A stretch of 64,000 nucleotides of DNA from Brienomyrus brachyistius (Eukaryota; Chordata; Actinopteri; Osteoglossiformes; Mormyridae): NCBI RefSeq assembly GCF_023856365.1, contig NC_064545.1, forward strand, positions 1,116,001 through 1,180,000, written 5' to 3'. A program made the translations under genes and the position numbers. The first letter of the stretch is position 1. Each line of letters starts with the position of its first letter. Below the pieces are notes generated by a model. The model did not search any database. It worked only from the letters and a program-made list of their open reading frames with translations, and was not told the DNA's origin. Shown in pieces: positions 13,851 to 26,131 of this stretch.

Positions 13851-14360
13851 AGAGCTGTGGTGCACAAAACACCATTTAGATCCTAATATCACCGAAGATA
13901 TTCAAACACCAAGAGTATCTAACAAGTCTAAGTGCAAAATACAAGAACACAGGCCTCTTCTGAGCCCCAAAGTCAGCCCTGTGCTCCCTGCCTCTTTCCA
14001 CTTTGCTTCCTCCCCTTCTTATTGAACCCATAACCTTCAATAGATTCCTTGATCCTTTGTCCAGACCAGCTCCCACATGGATCTGTTCATCTTCCCTACA
14101 GAGGAAAAACTCGCTGCATGTAAAAATTGATTGAATATGGAGTAACAGGAGGAATCAGGGACCCAACTGTTGGACAGAGGAAGCTGTGAGTAGGCCGGTA
14201 CAAACCAGTGTCCACACAGACCAGAGACTTAAATCACAAAGCAGGATTTTTTGCTTAGTCAGATAACTTGTCCAATTTAAGGTAGTCTTGACTAAATGTA
14301 AGCGAAGAAGATAAAGTTCATATAAACTGGGGTACCTTAAAATAAAGTTATCCAGCTCAG

Positions 14361-15260
14361 CAGTGGCGCAAAAATGGGGTATGCTTTATATGCGGTGCAT
14401 ATGGGCACACCGCCGGGGGGGGGCACCAAAACAAGGGTGGGACAAAAAAACAATACCATTGACATATATATTTTAAAACGTCTATGCTCTAAATATGTTG
14501 TTTAAAACATTTAAGAAACATAAGGCCTGGCCACTGGCAGTAGATGTTATGACCAGCGATGTTGCTGCGACAGGCACCGTCTCCTTTACTTTCCTCAGTG
14601 CTTGTTCACCCCAGTGGAGGGGGGGGGCACTGCTGAGCATCTGTTTAGTAGTAGCCAGAGTGGTAGTAAACTGTCACTCATTGATGTGGTGGGGCATCTA
14701 TTTGCGGTAGGATGGAGGGAGCAAAAATGTTATCAGGTGCTCAAGGCAGAAAAAGAAAAAGAGGTCAGGGATTAGGCTATGAACTTCACAGAAAACTACA
14801 CTAGATAGTGCTGCTGCTGGCTAGCTTACTTGGGTTAGGCAAGCTGAAATTGCATAGCGATTTCTTGCTGATGCACACAGGCTATAGACGGATTTAGAAG
14901 CCGTTTGTCAAATTGATTGAAATGTGGTACGTGCATCGTGAATGAAAGGTGTCGTTAACGTCTGTCGGACTGGCACCTGATCACGTAACCACCGTTCATG
15001 GATAGCTACAGAACACATGGCTGACAGAAAGTCGGGTGAAAGTAATACGACTCTATTCTGTTCTGACCATAATACCAACTCAGCTAACTTTCTTACTTTT
15101 TCCCTTTTTTATGGTGGAAAATGTGAAATCTGTTTAAATAAACTTCAGTGAGTGAATTGTAAAACAGGCATGTTTTTTATACCTTTTTGGGGGGTGGGGG
15201 GGGGAGGCGTGCCAAAATTGTTGTTGCATACCCCCCAAAAAGTGAGTAGGTGCACCCCTG
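14361..15260. mobile_element. non-autonomous hAT-like DNA transposon, 900 bp
   Basis: Begins CAGTGGCGCA and ends TGCACCCCTG, imperfect terminal inverted repeats matching at 8 of 10 positions. It is flanked by a perfect 8-bp direct repeat CAGCTCAG (14353-14360 and 15261-15268), the target-site duplication length of hAT elements. G-rich patches lie just inside both ends. The interior shows no recognisable transposase. Confidence 0.8.
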
Positions 15261-15332
15261 CAGCTCAGCAAGAAATCCGGTTTCCTGATTCAAGCCTTAG
15301 ATCATGACAGAATGTGGAGCTATTCTACAGGT

Positions 15333-15490
15333 CAGTGTTTCCCAGTCCTGTTCTTGGGGACCCACAGTCAGCCTATGTTTTTGCTCCATCTGAACTCCCT
15401 GGCAGACTGTCCACATTTTTGCTCCCTCTCAGCTCCCTGCAAAAATGTGGACTGTCTGTGGATCCCTGAGGACCGAATTGGGAAACACTG
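15333..15490. mobile_element. palindromic hAT-like MITE, 158 bp
   Basis: The left end CAGTGTTTCCCA and right end TGGGAAACACTG are near-perfect inverted repeats, and the interior is also largely self-complementary. Flanks CTACAGGT (15325-15332) and TTATAGGT (15491-15498) match at 6 of 8 positions, consistent with an aged 8-bp target duplication. The type is common in fish. Confidence 0.75.
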
Positions 15491-16027
15491 TTATAGGTGA
15501 TCCAGTTGATGATCTGCTGGTTCAAGGCCAGGTAGTTCTGACAACACTAACTGCTCCACCTTGTGGCAAGCAGAGGGAAATGCAGACTCTGACCAGATTG
15601 AGTAAGCTTGCATTCCACCACGAAATTGAAAAACATACAGGAGTAACTATATTTTCGCAAAAAAACATTCATTCTAGGGACCATTCTCATCCAGTCTACC
15701 TAGTGAACTGTCACATCAATTGTAATATGCCATCTGAACCAACAGTCTGCAACTTTTTTAAACACTGGAACATTTTATCTATACTAAATATTGCTCTAAG
15801 AGACGGCCAAAACATACTACTGTCATTCAGAGTGGGAAATTATTGTTCATTAATTTCTCCTACACTTACTGGCATTCTGTATTAAATAATATACTTCTGT
15901 AATTGCATACAAACACTTATATTCTTACCATAAAATAAGTATACTTATGTCATTATACACGCAAGAGCATACAGGGATTCTTTGGTTGTTGCATATGCCA
16001 TGTCACTCTCTGACGCAAGTGCAACTT

Positions 16028-16044
16028 GGGGGGGGGGGGGGGGG
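16028..16044. repeat. poly-G tract, 17 bp
   Basis: Uninterrupted run of 17 G just before a SINE-like segment. Confidence 0.95.
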
Positions 16045-16074
16045 TGAGAGCACAAGGTCAGCTATGCATCTGAT

Positions 16075-16229
16075 GCCCCTGGGCAGTTTCTTTTTTTGGG
16101 GGGTGCGGGAAGAGTTAAAGGCCTTGCTCAAGGGCTCAACAGTGATATAAATGTTCTGGCAGCCATGAGATTCAAACTGCTAACCTTCAGGACACAGGCT
16201 CTTAACCTACGTAGCCACACACTGGCCCA
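16075..16229 (-). mobile_element. tRNA-derived SINE fragment, diverged
   Basis: Read on the minus strand, it opens with a tRNA-like head (GTGTGTGGCTACGTAGGTTAAG, A-box-like), followed by a decayed B box (GTTTGAATCTC), then the familiar fish segment with TTGAGCCCTTGAGCAAGGCC. No open frame is expected. Confidence 0.65.
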
Positions 16230-16784
16230 GATTAGCCATTTGGGCACATGTCCAGTACGTCCTCGGCGGGCACCAAGCAGCCCCCCTGTAGTCCCACTCA
16301 TGAACGTCTTTTAAGAAGTTAATTTGATTTAATATCTAATATCTTTAGTTCTATTATGCATTGTTTAAAATGGCACTCATTATAAAGCCTGTCGAGTTTT
16401 CCCTGTGTTAGATGCATTTCTGAATTTCGTGAGACACCAATTAGCTCTGTTTCTTTCCCACATCTAAATCATGTGGGCTGTCGCCCAGGGGCACTTAATC
16501 CCTCCTCTTCATCTGACCCTGGCCACATAGCACTACTTGCTGAATAAATTGTATCTTTAGTTCAATGACTGGTACAGAAGCAGAGCCTCTCCTGCATCAG
16601 GTGCATATGCTTAACCATCTGCATAGTGTGTTAAGGAGCAATGGTCCCAGTTGTCCAAGAAATGTTCACAGGTGAGTATGTTATGGTATCAGATTCATAG
16701 TGGTTTCAGATCTTTCTTATGTAGCACATTTTGACATGTTACACCAGTTGTTTTTAATTAGGAAGCATCTCTTGTAGTACACTT

Positions 16785-17044
16785 GGCTTGGGGGAATTTT
16801 ACCTAAACATTTTCTGAGGGCAGAATGAAGAATGATTGATTCAGAGAGATAACCAATCATATTGTAGAGGAGGTCGATCCAAGCAACTAGAGGATGTGGG
16901 ATCAAGACATCTGATTGATTGGTCCTGTCTCCTCTAATTGCTTGGATCCACCTCCTCTACAGTCTGTTTGATTATCTCTCTGAGCCAATAATTTTTTCAT
17001 TCTGTCCTCAGAAAATGTTTGATGTGAGTAAAATTCCCCTAAGC
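16785..17044. mobile_element. long-hairpin MITE, 260 bp
   Basis: Two arms of about 125 bp are inverted copies of each other. The outer ends are GCTTGGGGGAATTTTAC and its near-perfect reverse complement GTAAAATTCCCCTAAGC; the arms meet near 16905. The same peptide pattern appears on opposite strands (LVAWIDLLYNMIGYLSESII and LIAWIHLLYSLFDYLSEPII), which is a by-product of the palindrome and not a gene. The superfamily is not certain. Confidence 0.75.
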
Positions 17045-18905
17045 GTATGCTTGAGCCTGCTTGGTTTTTTCCAGAAGCATGTTTTCTGTATGTCACAGTC
17101 CATTCAGGCAGTTCAACTGTGATCCAGAGCCTTCATTCAAGTGAGCCAGTGAACACTTCAGGTGGGAGGATTCACGGGGACAAACTGATCGCAGCAGGGG
17201 AGCGTGGGGGGTGGGGGGAGGGGGCTATGCTTCCTGCTGGAAGGGGGGTAGGTGTTTCTGTGAGAGGATGCAGGAAGTGCCTGGGCGTATGAGCATGTGT
17301 GTACATTGTGGATGTTACATAGAAATGCTTTCTTTGTTCTTAGCAGCCAGAATACACTGCAAGTTCCCCCAGGTAGACAGATAACAGTAGTCATACATAT
17401 CCACTACTTCAAAAGGTATTGCTTCTTTTCTTCAAGGCAGGAAGTGTTTCAGTCAGGAGGCCAGAACAGGCAACAAATCCCAAACAAGTGGTAACTGTGG
17501 GTAGAAGCAGGATCTCTGAACATGCGGAGCACCGACCATGTGATCTCCTGTCAGATGAACACAAATCTAGGAATTTCCCGACACATGTTCTCCTTTAGCG
17601 CTGGAGGCCGGAGTGAGCTGAGCTGTCCTGAAACACCACTGGTCTTCAAACTGTGAGAACTACAGACCATAACAGGATGGCATTACTTACCGGACAGGCC
17701 ATTTTTGAAGACCTCCCCCTCATCACAACCTTTTTCTTGATCAATGCAAGGTTACAGCATGGCACTGTTGAATTCTCAAATCTTATTGGCCAGAAAGGTG
17801 TTGATTAATTTTCTATAACTGCCCACAAAGTGCCAGCCAGGTGAATTACAGTGCTAAATCAATCTGCTATTAAAATCTTTAATTCTAAGCTGAGACCTAC
17901 TTAAACTTCCAGACATAGAACACAATTAATGGAAACTAAACAGAAATATTTCATCTTTGGCAGAAGAAAGCAGAGTCGCACTTTACTTGAGGGGCCACAA
18001 ATAACTTTGTTCCTCAGTTACTACTCAAGAACAAATCATAGACTAATATAGTTCCTGCATAAAATACGTGAATCATCATGACTGATAAAACGAACACTTT
18101 ATTATAATTAGAATAGAACAGATGTTCATTGTCATTATTTATTTAAAAAAAAAAAAAAAAACACCATTTAGCAGCTCTAGGATTGTCAGCATAGAAAATT
18201 ACGTAATAAATGTAGCCATAAATGTGAACAAACATAAAGTGCATAATTACTGATTCATTAATTAATGCATTAAGCAAGCATGTACTACTACATTATTTGT
18301 AGTAAAGTGTTATTAAGTAGTGTAAAGAAAAGTAGTTCTTTTAATAGTTTTAATAGTTCAAAGTAGTTATTTCTGCTCATGAATGTAAATATAGTGTTAT
18401 TTAGGTACAAATGTTTAAGCCAAATATGTAGTACCTGTGGTATAAGTGGGTTAATGCACAGCTTGAGAAGTACCATTTTCTGGCCAGAAAATCACCATAA
18501 AATGTTCAAAAAGCACCAAACGTGAGGTGACAGAGGAAGCTGGCAGGAGCGGGACGGGGCAGAAGGCTCTCCGCTCACCTGTAGCTGAATTTTGATGGTA
18601 TGCAGTAAGGTATTTCTGTGTCTGTAGGGGGAGAGACGAAGAACAATGGTTTGCTTCTTGTGGCCATACAGTTTGGCCATTTTAGAGAGTAAACTGTGTC
18701 ATGTTGCACGTACCAGTGCCAAATAGATCTTCCCCTTTCCTTCAGAAATCTCTGTGTACTGTGCATGTGTTCCCCTTGATGAATCGCCAGGTTTTTTATA
18801 CGCTAGCAGGTTTACCACGAATCACCAAGTTTACATACTCTAACAGGGAACAGGATTAAGTCTCATGAGTCCCAGTCATTCTCCCAACCAGCCTTGCACT
18901 ATATC

Positions 18906-19173
18906 TATCCATCCATCCATTTTCCAAACCGCTTATCCTACTGGGTCGCGGGGGCCTATCCCGGAAGCAATGGGCACGAGGCAGGGAAAAACCCAAGATG
19001 GGGGGCCAGCCCATCGCAGGGCACACTCACACGCACACCTACGGGCAATTTTAGCAACTCCAATTAGCATTTTTGGACTGTTGGGGGAAACCCACGTCAA
19101 CATGGGGAGACTCGAACCCGGGTCCCAGAGGTGTGAGGCAACAGTGCTAACCACTGCACCACCCTGCCGCCCC
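18906..19173 (-). mobile_element. tRNA-derived SINE (fish type), nearly complete
   Basis: On the minus strand it starts with a tRNA-like head (GGTGCAGTGGTTAGCACTG, A-box-like) and B box GGGTTCGAGTCTC. It continues through the body characteristic of this abundant teleost family and ends in a GGAT-type tandem tail (ATCCATCCATCC on plus, 18906-18919). Confidence 0.8.
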
Positions 19174-19394
19174 AATTTCCAACTAAAATTTGTATATTAT
19201 AAACTATTCAAAGATGATCCTTGGGACCAACAGAGATGGCAGAGTACCAACTCTCCCAACACAAAACTGTCTAACACTGCCATTGCGATCCTCGGCCTGT
19301 TTTCATGAGTACATTTATTATTGTTTGGGTTGCACCTTGTGAAGTTCCATTACTGACAGAAGAGAGGAAACGGATATCCTGATTTTGCAAGCTA

Positions 19395-19854
19395 AAGGGA
19401 GGGGCTTGTGTTTCTTTTCTTTAACCAATTACAGTCTTCATTGTATGACATCACCAGATTGGTCAGTTTTTTTTCTATTTTAAAACTGAAGGCTTCCAGC
19501 CAGCAGTGGTGTGCGGCTCAGCGAGCTAAGCCTGTGCTTGTTATTGGACAGTTGGTTCAAACCTTGTTTTATTGTCTTTGTTGTCATTATTATTTTTGTT
19601 GTTGGCATTATTATGATAATCATTATGAAATAAAGACACACCCTTACATTGCTCCGTACAGCCTTGGCAGGTAAGCATATTTCTATGTATTGTCTATGTT
19701 TATCTGTGACATATTCCTTAACAAAAGACATACACAACAAAACAGACACTTTAGAAATATTATCGCTTAACAGAAAACACAGGCTTTAATTAATGCGATG
19801 ATGTCATACAATGAAGACGTTGATTGGTTAAGTGAAATGCAAGCCCCTCCCTTG
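19395..19854. mobile_element. long inverted-repeat element with a SINE-like insert
   Basis: The arm at 19395-19456 is the inverted copy of 19798-19854. They share AAGGGAGGGGCTTG, then TTAACCAAT and GTCTTCATTGTATGACATCA with a few mismatches and a 4-base gap. About 340 bp lie between the arms, including a tRNA-like segment. This fits a foldback/MITE element. I do not recognise the family, and no target duplication is clear. Confidence 0.6.
19505..19570 (+). mobile_element. tRNA-like SINE head
   Basis: GCGGCTCAGCGAGCTAAG (A-box-like) and GTTGGTTCAAACC (B-box-like), spaced as in the tRNA-derived head of fish SINEs. It lacks the pairing expected of a functional tRNA gene and is probably an inserted SINE fragment. 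Confidence 0.5.
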
Positions 19855-21148
19855 TTGACCCAGGGACACATTGAACTTAATGCTATGTGGCTTCTGAGTA
19901 ACACCATATACTTTAACATAGACATGACTCCGACCACCTCATGCATCACTGTCTCTGTCTGGTTTCTTCTCTACACTAACTATTATCAGTTATCATAAGT
20001 ACAATTATCAGTTAAACAATGTAGTCACAAAAAATGTAATTCAAATAGTACTAAAGTGTATGAGTGTTATTAACTATTTATTATTTACAACACTATAGTG
20101 TTTGGTGAAGTATTTATGAGACCGTTTGGGTAACTAATATCTAAAATAGCAATGCTGTTTTTGGTAATGAGGACTATATCTAGTAGCTTTTTACAAAGCA
20201 ATGTCATGTTTTTGCAATTAAAATTAAGTTATACAATGTAAAATTGTAATTCTTATTATATTTATTCTGTAGAATTAGATGTTTTAAACGGTTTTAAACC
20301 ACTTTAAAGGAACACTCATATGGAAAAATAAAGTTTTAACCACCTACCAAATGACTAAAACCACTGTTAAAAAATCCCTTAAAAATTTATTGAGTTAGAA
20401 TGATGTAACTTTGTGGCAACGAAACAAAAGTAAAGTAGAGTTGTCGGGCTGAAACAACTGCGATAGTATCTATGTGACGCTGCACGCCTTTTAAAAGAAA
20501 CTAAGTGATATGAGTTATAGTGCTTGGTATTGAGAAATAGGTGATTTCCAGACAATTAAATCAGTAATTATTCTGAATAAATCTAATTTAATGGTTCACT
20601 GCTGAAATTAATTGGGGGGAAATTACTGAGTGCATTTTTTAATATGAAGAATAATTATTGACTATTTTTGCATTATTACCAGGTACTGTGGTGTATCGCT
20701 GAGTTTGGCTGAGGAAATGTTAATGTGGTCATTTTTGGGGAATATCACCAAAAATGTAAGATCTTCACCTGAAGCATGTGAAATTGGCAGCATTTCTACA
20801 TATCAGGGCTAAATAGCTTTGCTTTGCTGCTTTACCTGTCCCGGCGATGCAAGCTGCCAGGTTTGTCATTCATCTTTGCATGTGTTGCCTGAACACTGTA
20901 TATTCTGTATGTCTTTATTAAAACCTCTTGCATTCAGCCCTTCTGGATTTTATTTGTAGTTAATTGGCTTAACAGGCTGAATGGTGTCTGTATGTGTTCA
21001 GCCCGGGGCCCCTTTAAAAAAGACACACAACTAAAAAAATAAACCTGGGTTTAGTAGAACAATCACATCTCCAGTAAGTCCTTGAACAAGCCTCTGAAAC
21101 CCCCAAAATCCTCCAGGGTGCCAGATAAATGACCTGACCCTGTGCTCA

Positions 21149-21160
21149 GTGTGTGTGTGC

Positions 21161-21198
<38 letters not shown>

Positions 21199-21199
21199 G
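21149..21199. repeat. compound (GT)n(GA)n microsatellite
   Basis: GT repeats with one GC interruption run to 21177, then GA repeats to 21199, directly abutting a MITE. Confidence 0.95.
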
Positions 21200-21442
21200 G
21201 GTATACCTATCCTTATAGGGACACAGTGTCCCCATAACATGATAAATATCCATTTTTTCCCTTATGGGGACTGGTTTCCTGGTCCCCATAAGAGAAAACT
21301 CTATTTTATAAAAATCAGTGACTGCTATGAAAAAACTAAAAATGCTAAATTAGGGCAGGGTGGGGGTTAAGGTTGTCATAGTTAGCGTTAGCATTTTTCC
21401 CATAGAAGTGAATGAGCGGGTCCCATAAGGACAGGAATACCC
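21199..21442. mobile_element. MITE with 'CCTTATAGGGAC' termini, between microsatellites
   Basis: The left end GGTATACCTATCCTTATAGG and right end CCATAAGGACAGGAATACC are inverted repeats with a few mismatches. Internally there are more paired 'CCCCATAA / TTATGGGGA' segments. Simple (GT)n arrays abut both sides. No transposase. Confidence 0.65.
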
Positions 21443-21445
21443 TAC

Positions 21446-21472
21446 GTGTGTGTGTGTGTGTGTGTGTGTGTG
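21446..21472. repeat. (GT)n microsatellite
   Basis: Uninterrupted GT dinucleotides abutting the right end of the MITE. Confidence 0.95.
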
Positions 21473-23261
21473 TCTCAAAGAAGAGCATGATGGGATAGGC
21501 AAAAAGAGGTATTCCACTGTACCTGTACTCCTACTTGTGCGAATGGCAAATACAGCTTCATTTAATTTCATTTTCATTTCACTGAATGGAGGATCTTCAT
21601 GAAACTGCTGCTGACTCCTCTGTACAACACCAGACTGTGAACAAATCTTTGTTTTCCTCAATGTGATCCTAAAACCAATCACGCCCATGTAAGGACCATC
21701 TTCACCGTGGGAGGGGCTGTGACATCACATCCCAAGGGCAGCAACAAAGGCGGCCCGCACGGCTGCGGGGGCTCCCAGGAAAAAGCCCCCAGGTGGGCTC
21801 CATGTCAGTTCATTTTTTCACAGGCCCCCTAACTGTATAAGTGACAGTTAAAAATTGCACGTGGCAGCTTCCAATCAAATTTGCCTTGGCGGCGAAGACA
21901 TAAAAACGTAAGGACAAATGACTCCTCGTCCCGATATTAGGTAATAACAACATTAAGCTGCATAAGTGAGCCAGAGCTGAATTCAAATGCAATATTCATT
22001 TTTGGAAAATGACTGACTGAGGAGAGTAAAAAGTGAGGAAAAAAATGCACACACAGCTTTCATATAGCAATAGTGCTTTTTTACTCGCCCCGAGCCACAC
22101 TTTTCCTTACACCTCTATGCAGCAATTATGGTCCCATAATGACTGCAGTGCAAATAAGCAGGAGATTTTATTAAACCAAATGAGAGACTCATCTTTGTAT
22201 TAGTGCAAGGTTATTGACAGTGACAAGTGTTGGACACCCACAGATGTGAGTGTGATGAAGCGATTGGTGGTAAAAGCCTCGATAACGTTACAGCTGGGGA
22301 GGTCGGCCTAAGGAAACAGGCGGGGGCGTCTAATGTATAATCACCGAGGAGGTGGGGTTTGGGGGGGGGGGACACACCTTAGGCATGGGATTAGAGTGCT
22401 GGACAGCACCTATTAGCAAGAAAAACAGTATTCAACCTACACCCTACTGCACAAGTTCCCATATTTACGCTACATGAAGATGGTATTAGATAATATTGTG
22501 TTTATCTCTAATGTTAAGTTTTCTATGGGTCATTCGTTCTAGCAGAGAGGAGTTGGGGAAAACTAGCTTCCTGTTGCAGGTTCAAATAGCAGGACTGGTT
22601 TCAGAAATAATAAGTAAACAATGTTCAGGTCAGACCCAAGTGGCTTTAATGATCTCATTCAGACCAGAGACTGGCAAGAAGCAGGTACTAGCACAGCTAC
22701 GCACGTTGGCTGCCTTTGAATGATGCCAGTGTGCCAGTGTGCCAGGCCTTTACCATGACCTTTGTGCCAGTAGTGGTTGTGACCCTCTTCCAACCAGAGC
22801 TCTCATGTTTTCGGGATGCAAAGGGGAACGAGTGAGATGAGGTTCTTCCCTTAAAGGACATCTAGAGCCCGGCAGCCGGCTGTGATGGATAGGGCAGGGC
22901 TGCCTGCGAATATATCACATTCTGACATTTATTAGTACTGTGCACAAAATACAGGGTATGTTATTGGATTTGAATAACAGCTCGCAGCCAAATTTCCAGG
23001 CCCATGAAATATATTAAGATGAAGCAATCTCATTTAATAACATCCAAACTAATAAAAGAAGAATGGATTGGAAATTAAATTTATGAAAATTACTCTGTGG
23101 GTGGAACAATCCAAAACCCCAGCTTGGCCTGTCATCTTCAACAAGGCAGCCCTGCAGATAGTTATTCTGAATACAGATGCAATTTTAACTTGAAAATAAA
23201 CAACAGCTTCTTTCAGTGGACTGTGCTGCAGGTGTGCCTGTATATTTTATATGAAAGGTAG

Positions 23262-23262
<1 letters not shown>

Positions 23263-23305
<43 letters not shown>

Positions 23306-23311
23306 GTGTGT
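23263..23311. repeat. (TG)n microsatellite
   Basis: About 24 TG units with a single CG interruption near 23301. Confidence 0.95.
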
Positions 23312-26052
23312 AAGCTGATATAAATACAACAAATATATAAGTATTGAATGTGGTTATTTGTAGCTTGGAAATTTAAAAATATAGACCATTCTTAACACTA
23401 TATGTAATCCATTAAAGTACTTTCTGCCCTTTTTGCAGTGGATAATTTTTTTCTTAAGTGACACACCTGTAAAACAGACAAAAGGACGTTCTTTTATTTT
23501 GTCACTTGAGTTGTACAAGATTCATTCATGAGTAGCTGAAAAGTGCGGCCAAAGAAAGTGCTACAAACTTTAGACGTGGCTTCTAGTTTTTCTGGCTGTC
23601 ATTTGAGGACACTGCGTGCTTTAGTAAAGATGCCTAATGTAAAACTGCAGATTCCAACTCCAATTTCCTGTAAGACTAAAATGCTTTCCATCCAACGCCA
23701 GGCCGATGCAGTTTACACTCTCACTGGAAGGATGCAATATCAGGTTTTCCCTCTGTTCGCTTTCAGTATGGGGCTAAAGTTTTATTGCACTTGTCACCTA
23801 CACTGTTCCTAGTTTATGTGGTGGTTGCTTCATTGGAGCACATGGAGCAACGTGGTCGCGCGGGAGACAAAAGTATACGCGAATGCTCACCGGAGGGCGC
23901 TATGTATACATTGCGCGCCGGGAGCCCCGCCTGACTGCCGTGTCCTGTGGAGGGTCCAGTATTTCCGCGTATCCGGGTGGCGCACCTGCCGCCTATACAT
24001 CTGAATGCGGACGGCACTGCGTGCACTCTCACCAGCCTTCATTAGGCAAAGCGTTTAGACGGTTTATTTGCCCGCATGGTGGAGTATGGCTCTCCGCGGA
24101 AACATTGGCTTTTATGTGTCTTGAAATCCAATTACTCAGAATAGGCTCTGAGGGTCAAATCAGCGAGGATCGCTCAATGACGGCTATAGCTATGCGCTTT
24201 GTCACGCAGCCGGTGACCTAGAAGCGATGAGGGAAATAACATAAATGATAAATTAAGAGAGGTTAAGTACCTTTAGAAAAGAAATAAATAGGTAAACACA
24301 TATGCTGCCCCTGGTCTGAGAAAAAAAAATGCGTTGGCAGCAGAGGGCGCTCTAAGATAAGAATTTTCCTGTGGTACAGAAAAAATATAGACGTAATTCT
24401 CACGCTGAAGACTTTTGCCTATTACTCTGATTTCTTCAGTCGCATAACCATATGCATACCATATGTTGTTCCAAATTCCATAAATTGCAAACGTTATTTA
24501 TTAGGCACGTTGGAATCAATAAAAAAATGAAAGAAAAAAGCATTTTTTTCTGACTACTTTAAATAAAGGGTTGTGTTAATGTAAATTAAAAGCCTGGAAT
24601 ATATTAAGTGAAACTAAAGGTACAAGAAAAAACTCACATTTGTTAATTAACTGTTAGTTACAAATACATTGTTAAGAGTGATGGAAGAGAGAATATGGAC
24701 ACGCTGTAAATGAAGACCACCAGTTGCCACAGCAGTCCATAGTGTGCCGCATTTTTACTGTAAGTCGCCTACTGAGCCTTATTAAATTAACTTTAAAAAT
24801 TAGTGTGTTCGATCAAGAAACCGCAGTTTTCTCACTGACAATGCAGGGCCTTCATATATAACAAGCGGATTATTTAATATACTGAAACGTTACCATTTAA
24901 TTATCATTGTTCGTCGACTTGCAGCTCACAAGAATTCAGAGATGACTGTTTTATTGTTAAAATATTACAAATTAAATAGGTTATGATATTTCAAAAGTAT
25001 AATACGTAATTTCAGACGTAGAAGCTAGTGAGAAGTGCACAGGAATTTTTAAATCTATCTAATAATCTATACCTCATGTTTGATAACATTGTAAATTAAA
25101 GCGTCGTGATATTTTCACAATAACCTCACCATAAAAAGAATCAGACGTCTGATTGAGTGCCCCAAGGTCCCAATTTAATTTTCCAGACGTTTTTCCTATA
25201 AATATGACAGGATACATCTGACTGCCATTCAAAATGTTAAAGCTATGCATAATGTAAAATACGAAGTATTAAAATCTGCTTTCTTGGGTTTGTGCTAATA
25301 GTTTTACTAATTATTTCAGTCAGCAAATCCTGCATTTTTCTGATTGCTTTCCACGCGGGTGCTTTCATTCATTAAAGTAAAATTATAAATGTAAATGTCT
25401 CAATACACATATCTCCCCTTTTTGTAAAAGCTCAATCATCCATATTGTCTTAATATTTTCAGAGCGAAACTCATTTCAAATTATCACTATTCAAGTAAAT
25501 GAATGTCCCAGATGGGACTTATTCAATTTATCCGGATTATTGATTCAAATGAACCAGGAGACATATATAAATTTAATACGCTGTTTAATTTTAATTTTTA
25601 CTTTACTTTTATTATGTAAACGTATTACACCATCATAAACATGTAAGATACCAATATACCAAGACCAATATATTTATAAGCACTTCCAGACAGTATTGTG
25701 TGCTTCAGCACTAAAATAAAAATGCCCTTTAAGTGCTTTCATTGTGCGATACCGATCTGTTGGTCTGCGCCCGTATTTGCTGGAGCTCATATGGTGGTTT
25801 AGTGTGGGACAATCGGTTTAGCCCCAGTTACTGCAGTTTGTGGGCCCAGAGCCGAGGATGCGTGTGTGTCTTCATGTTGACCTGTCTGCTTTGCCCTGGG
25901 TACTCCATGCAGTCGTCTGATAAAATCAGAAGAATTACTTCAGATTGCCTGATTGCTTTAAGTTGCTTTGCAGTGCCCCGGAACCGTACGGCGTCTTCTG
26001 CCGCTTTTCCTTCGGATCGACTCCTGATCCGGATCACAGAGGATTATCGGTT

Positions 26053-26131
26053 ACTGAAAATGAAATGGATGAAAATGGAATGGATGAATGGATGAATTAT
26101 GAAATGGATGGAAATGAAATGGATGGAAAAG
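26053..26131. repeat. degenerate ATGGA-rich simple repeat
   Basis: Repeated GAAATGGATG / GAATGGATGAATGG blocks form a short, imperfect purine-rich tandem array. Confidence 0.8.

Noticed and set aside
15445..15885. 146-codon plus-strand frame
   Set aside because: Its start is inside the palindromic MITE and the rest resembles no protein.
16717..17122. Two similar short proteins on opposite strands (62 and 67 codons)
   Set aside because: They are the two arms of a palindromic transposon.
19505..19570. Possible tRNA gene
   Set aside because: A- and B-box-like motifs are present but a cloverleaf does not form convincingly; better explained as a SINE head.
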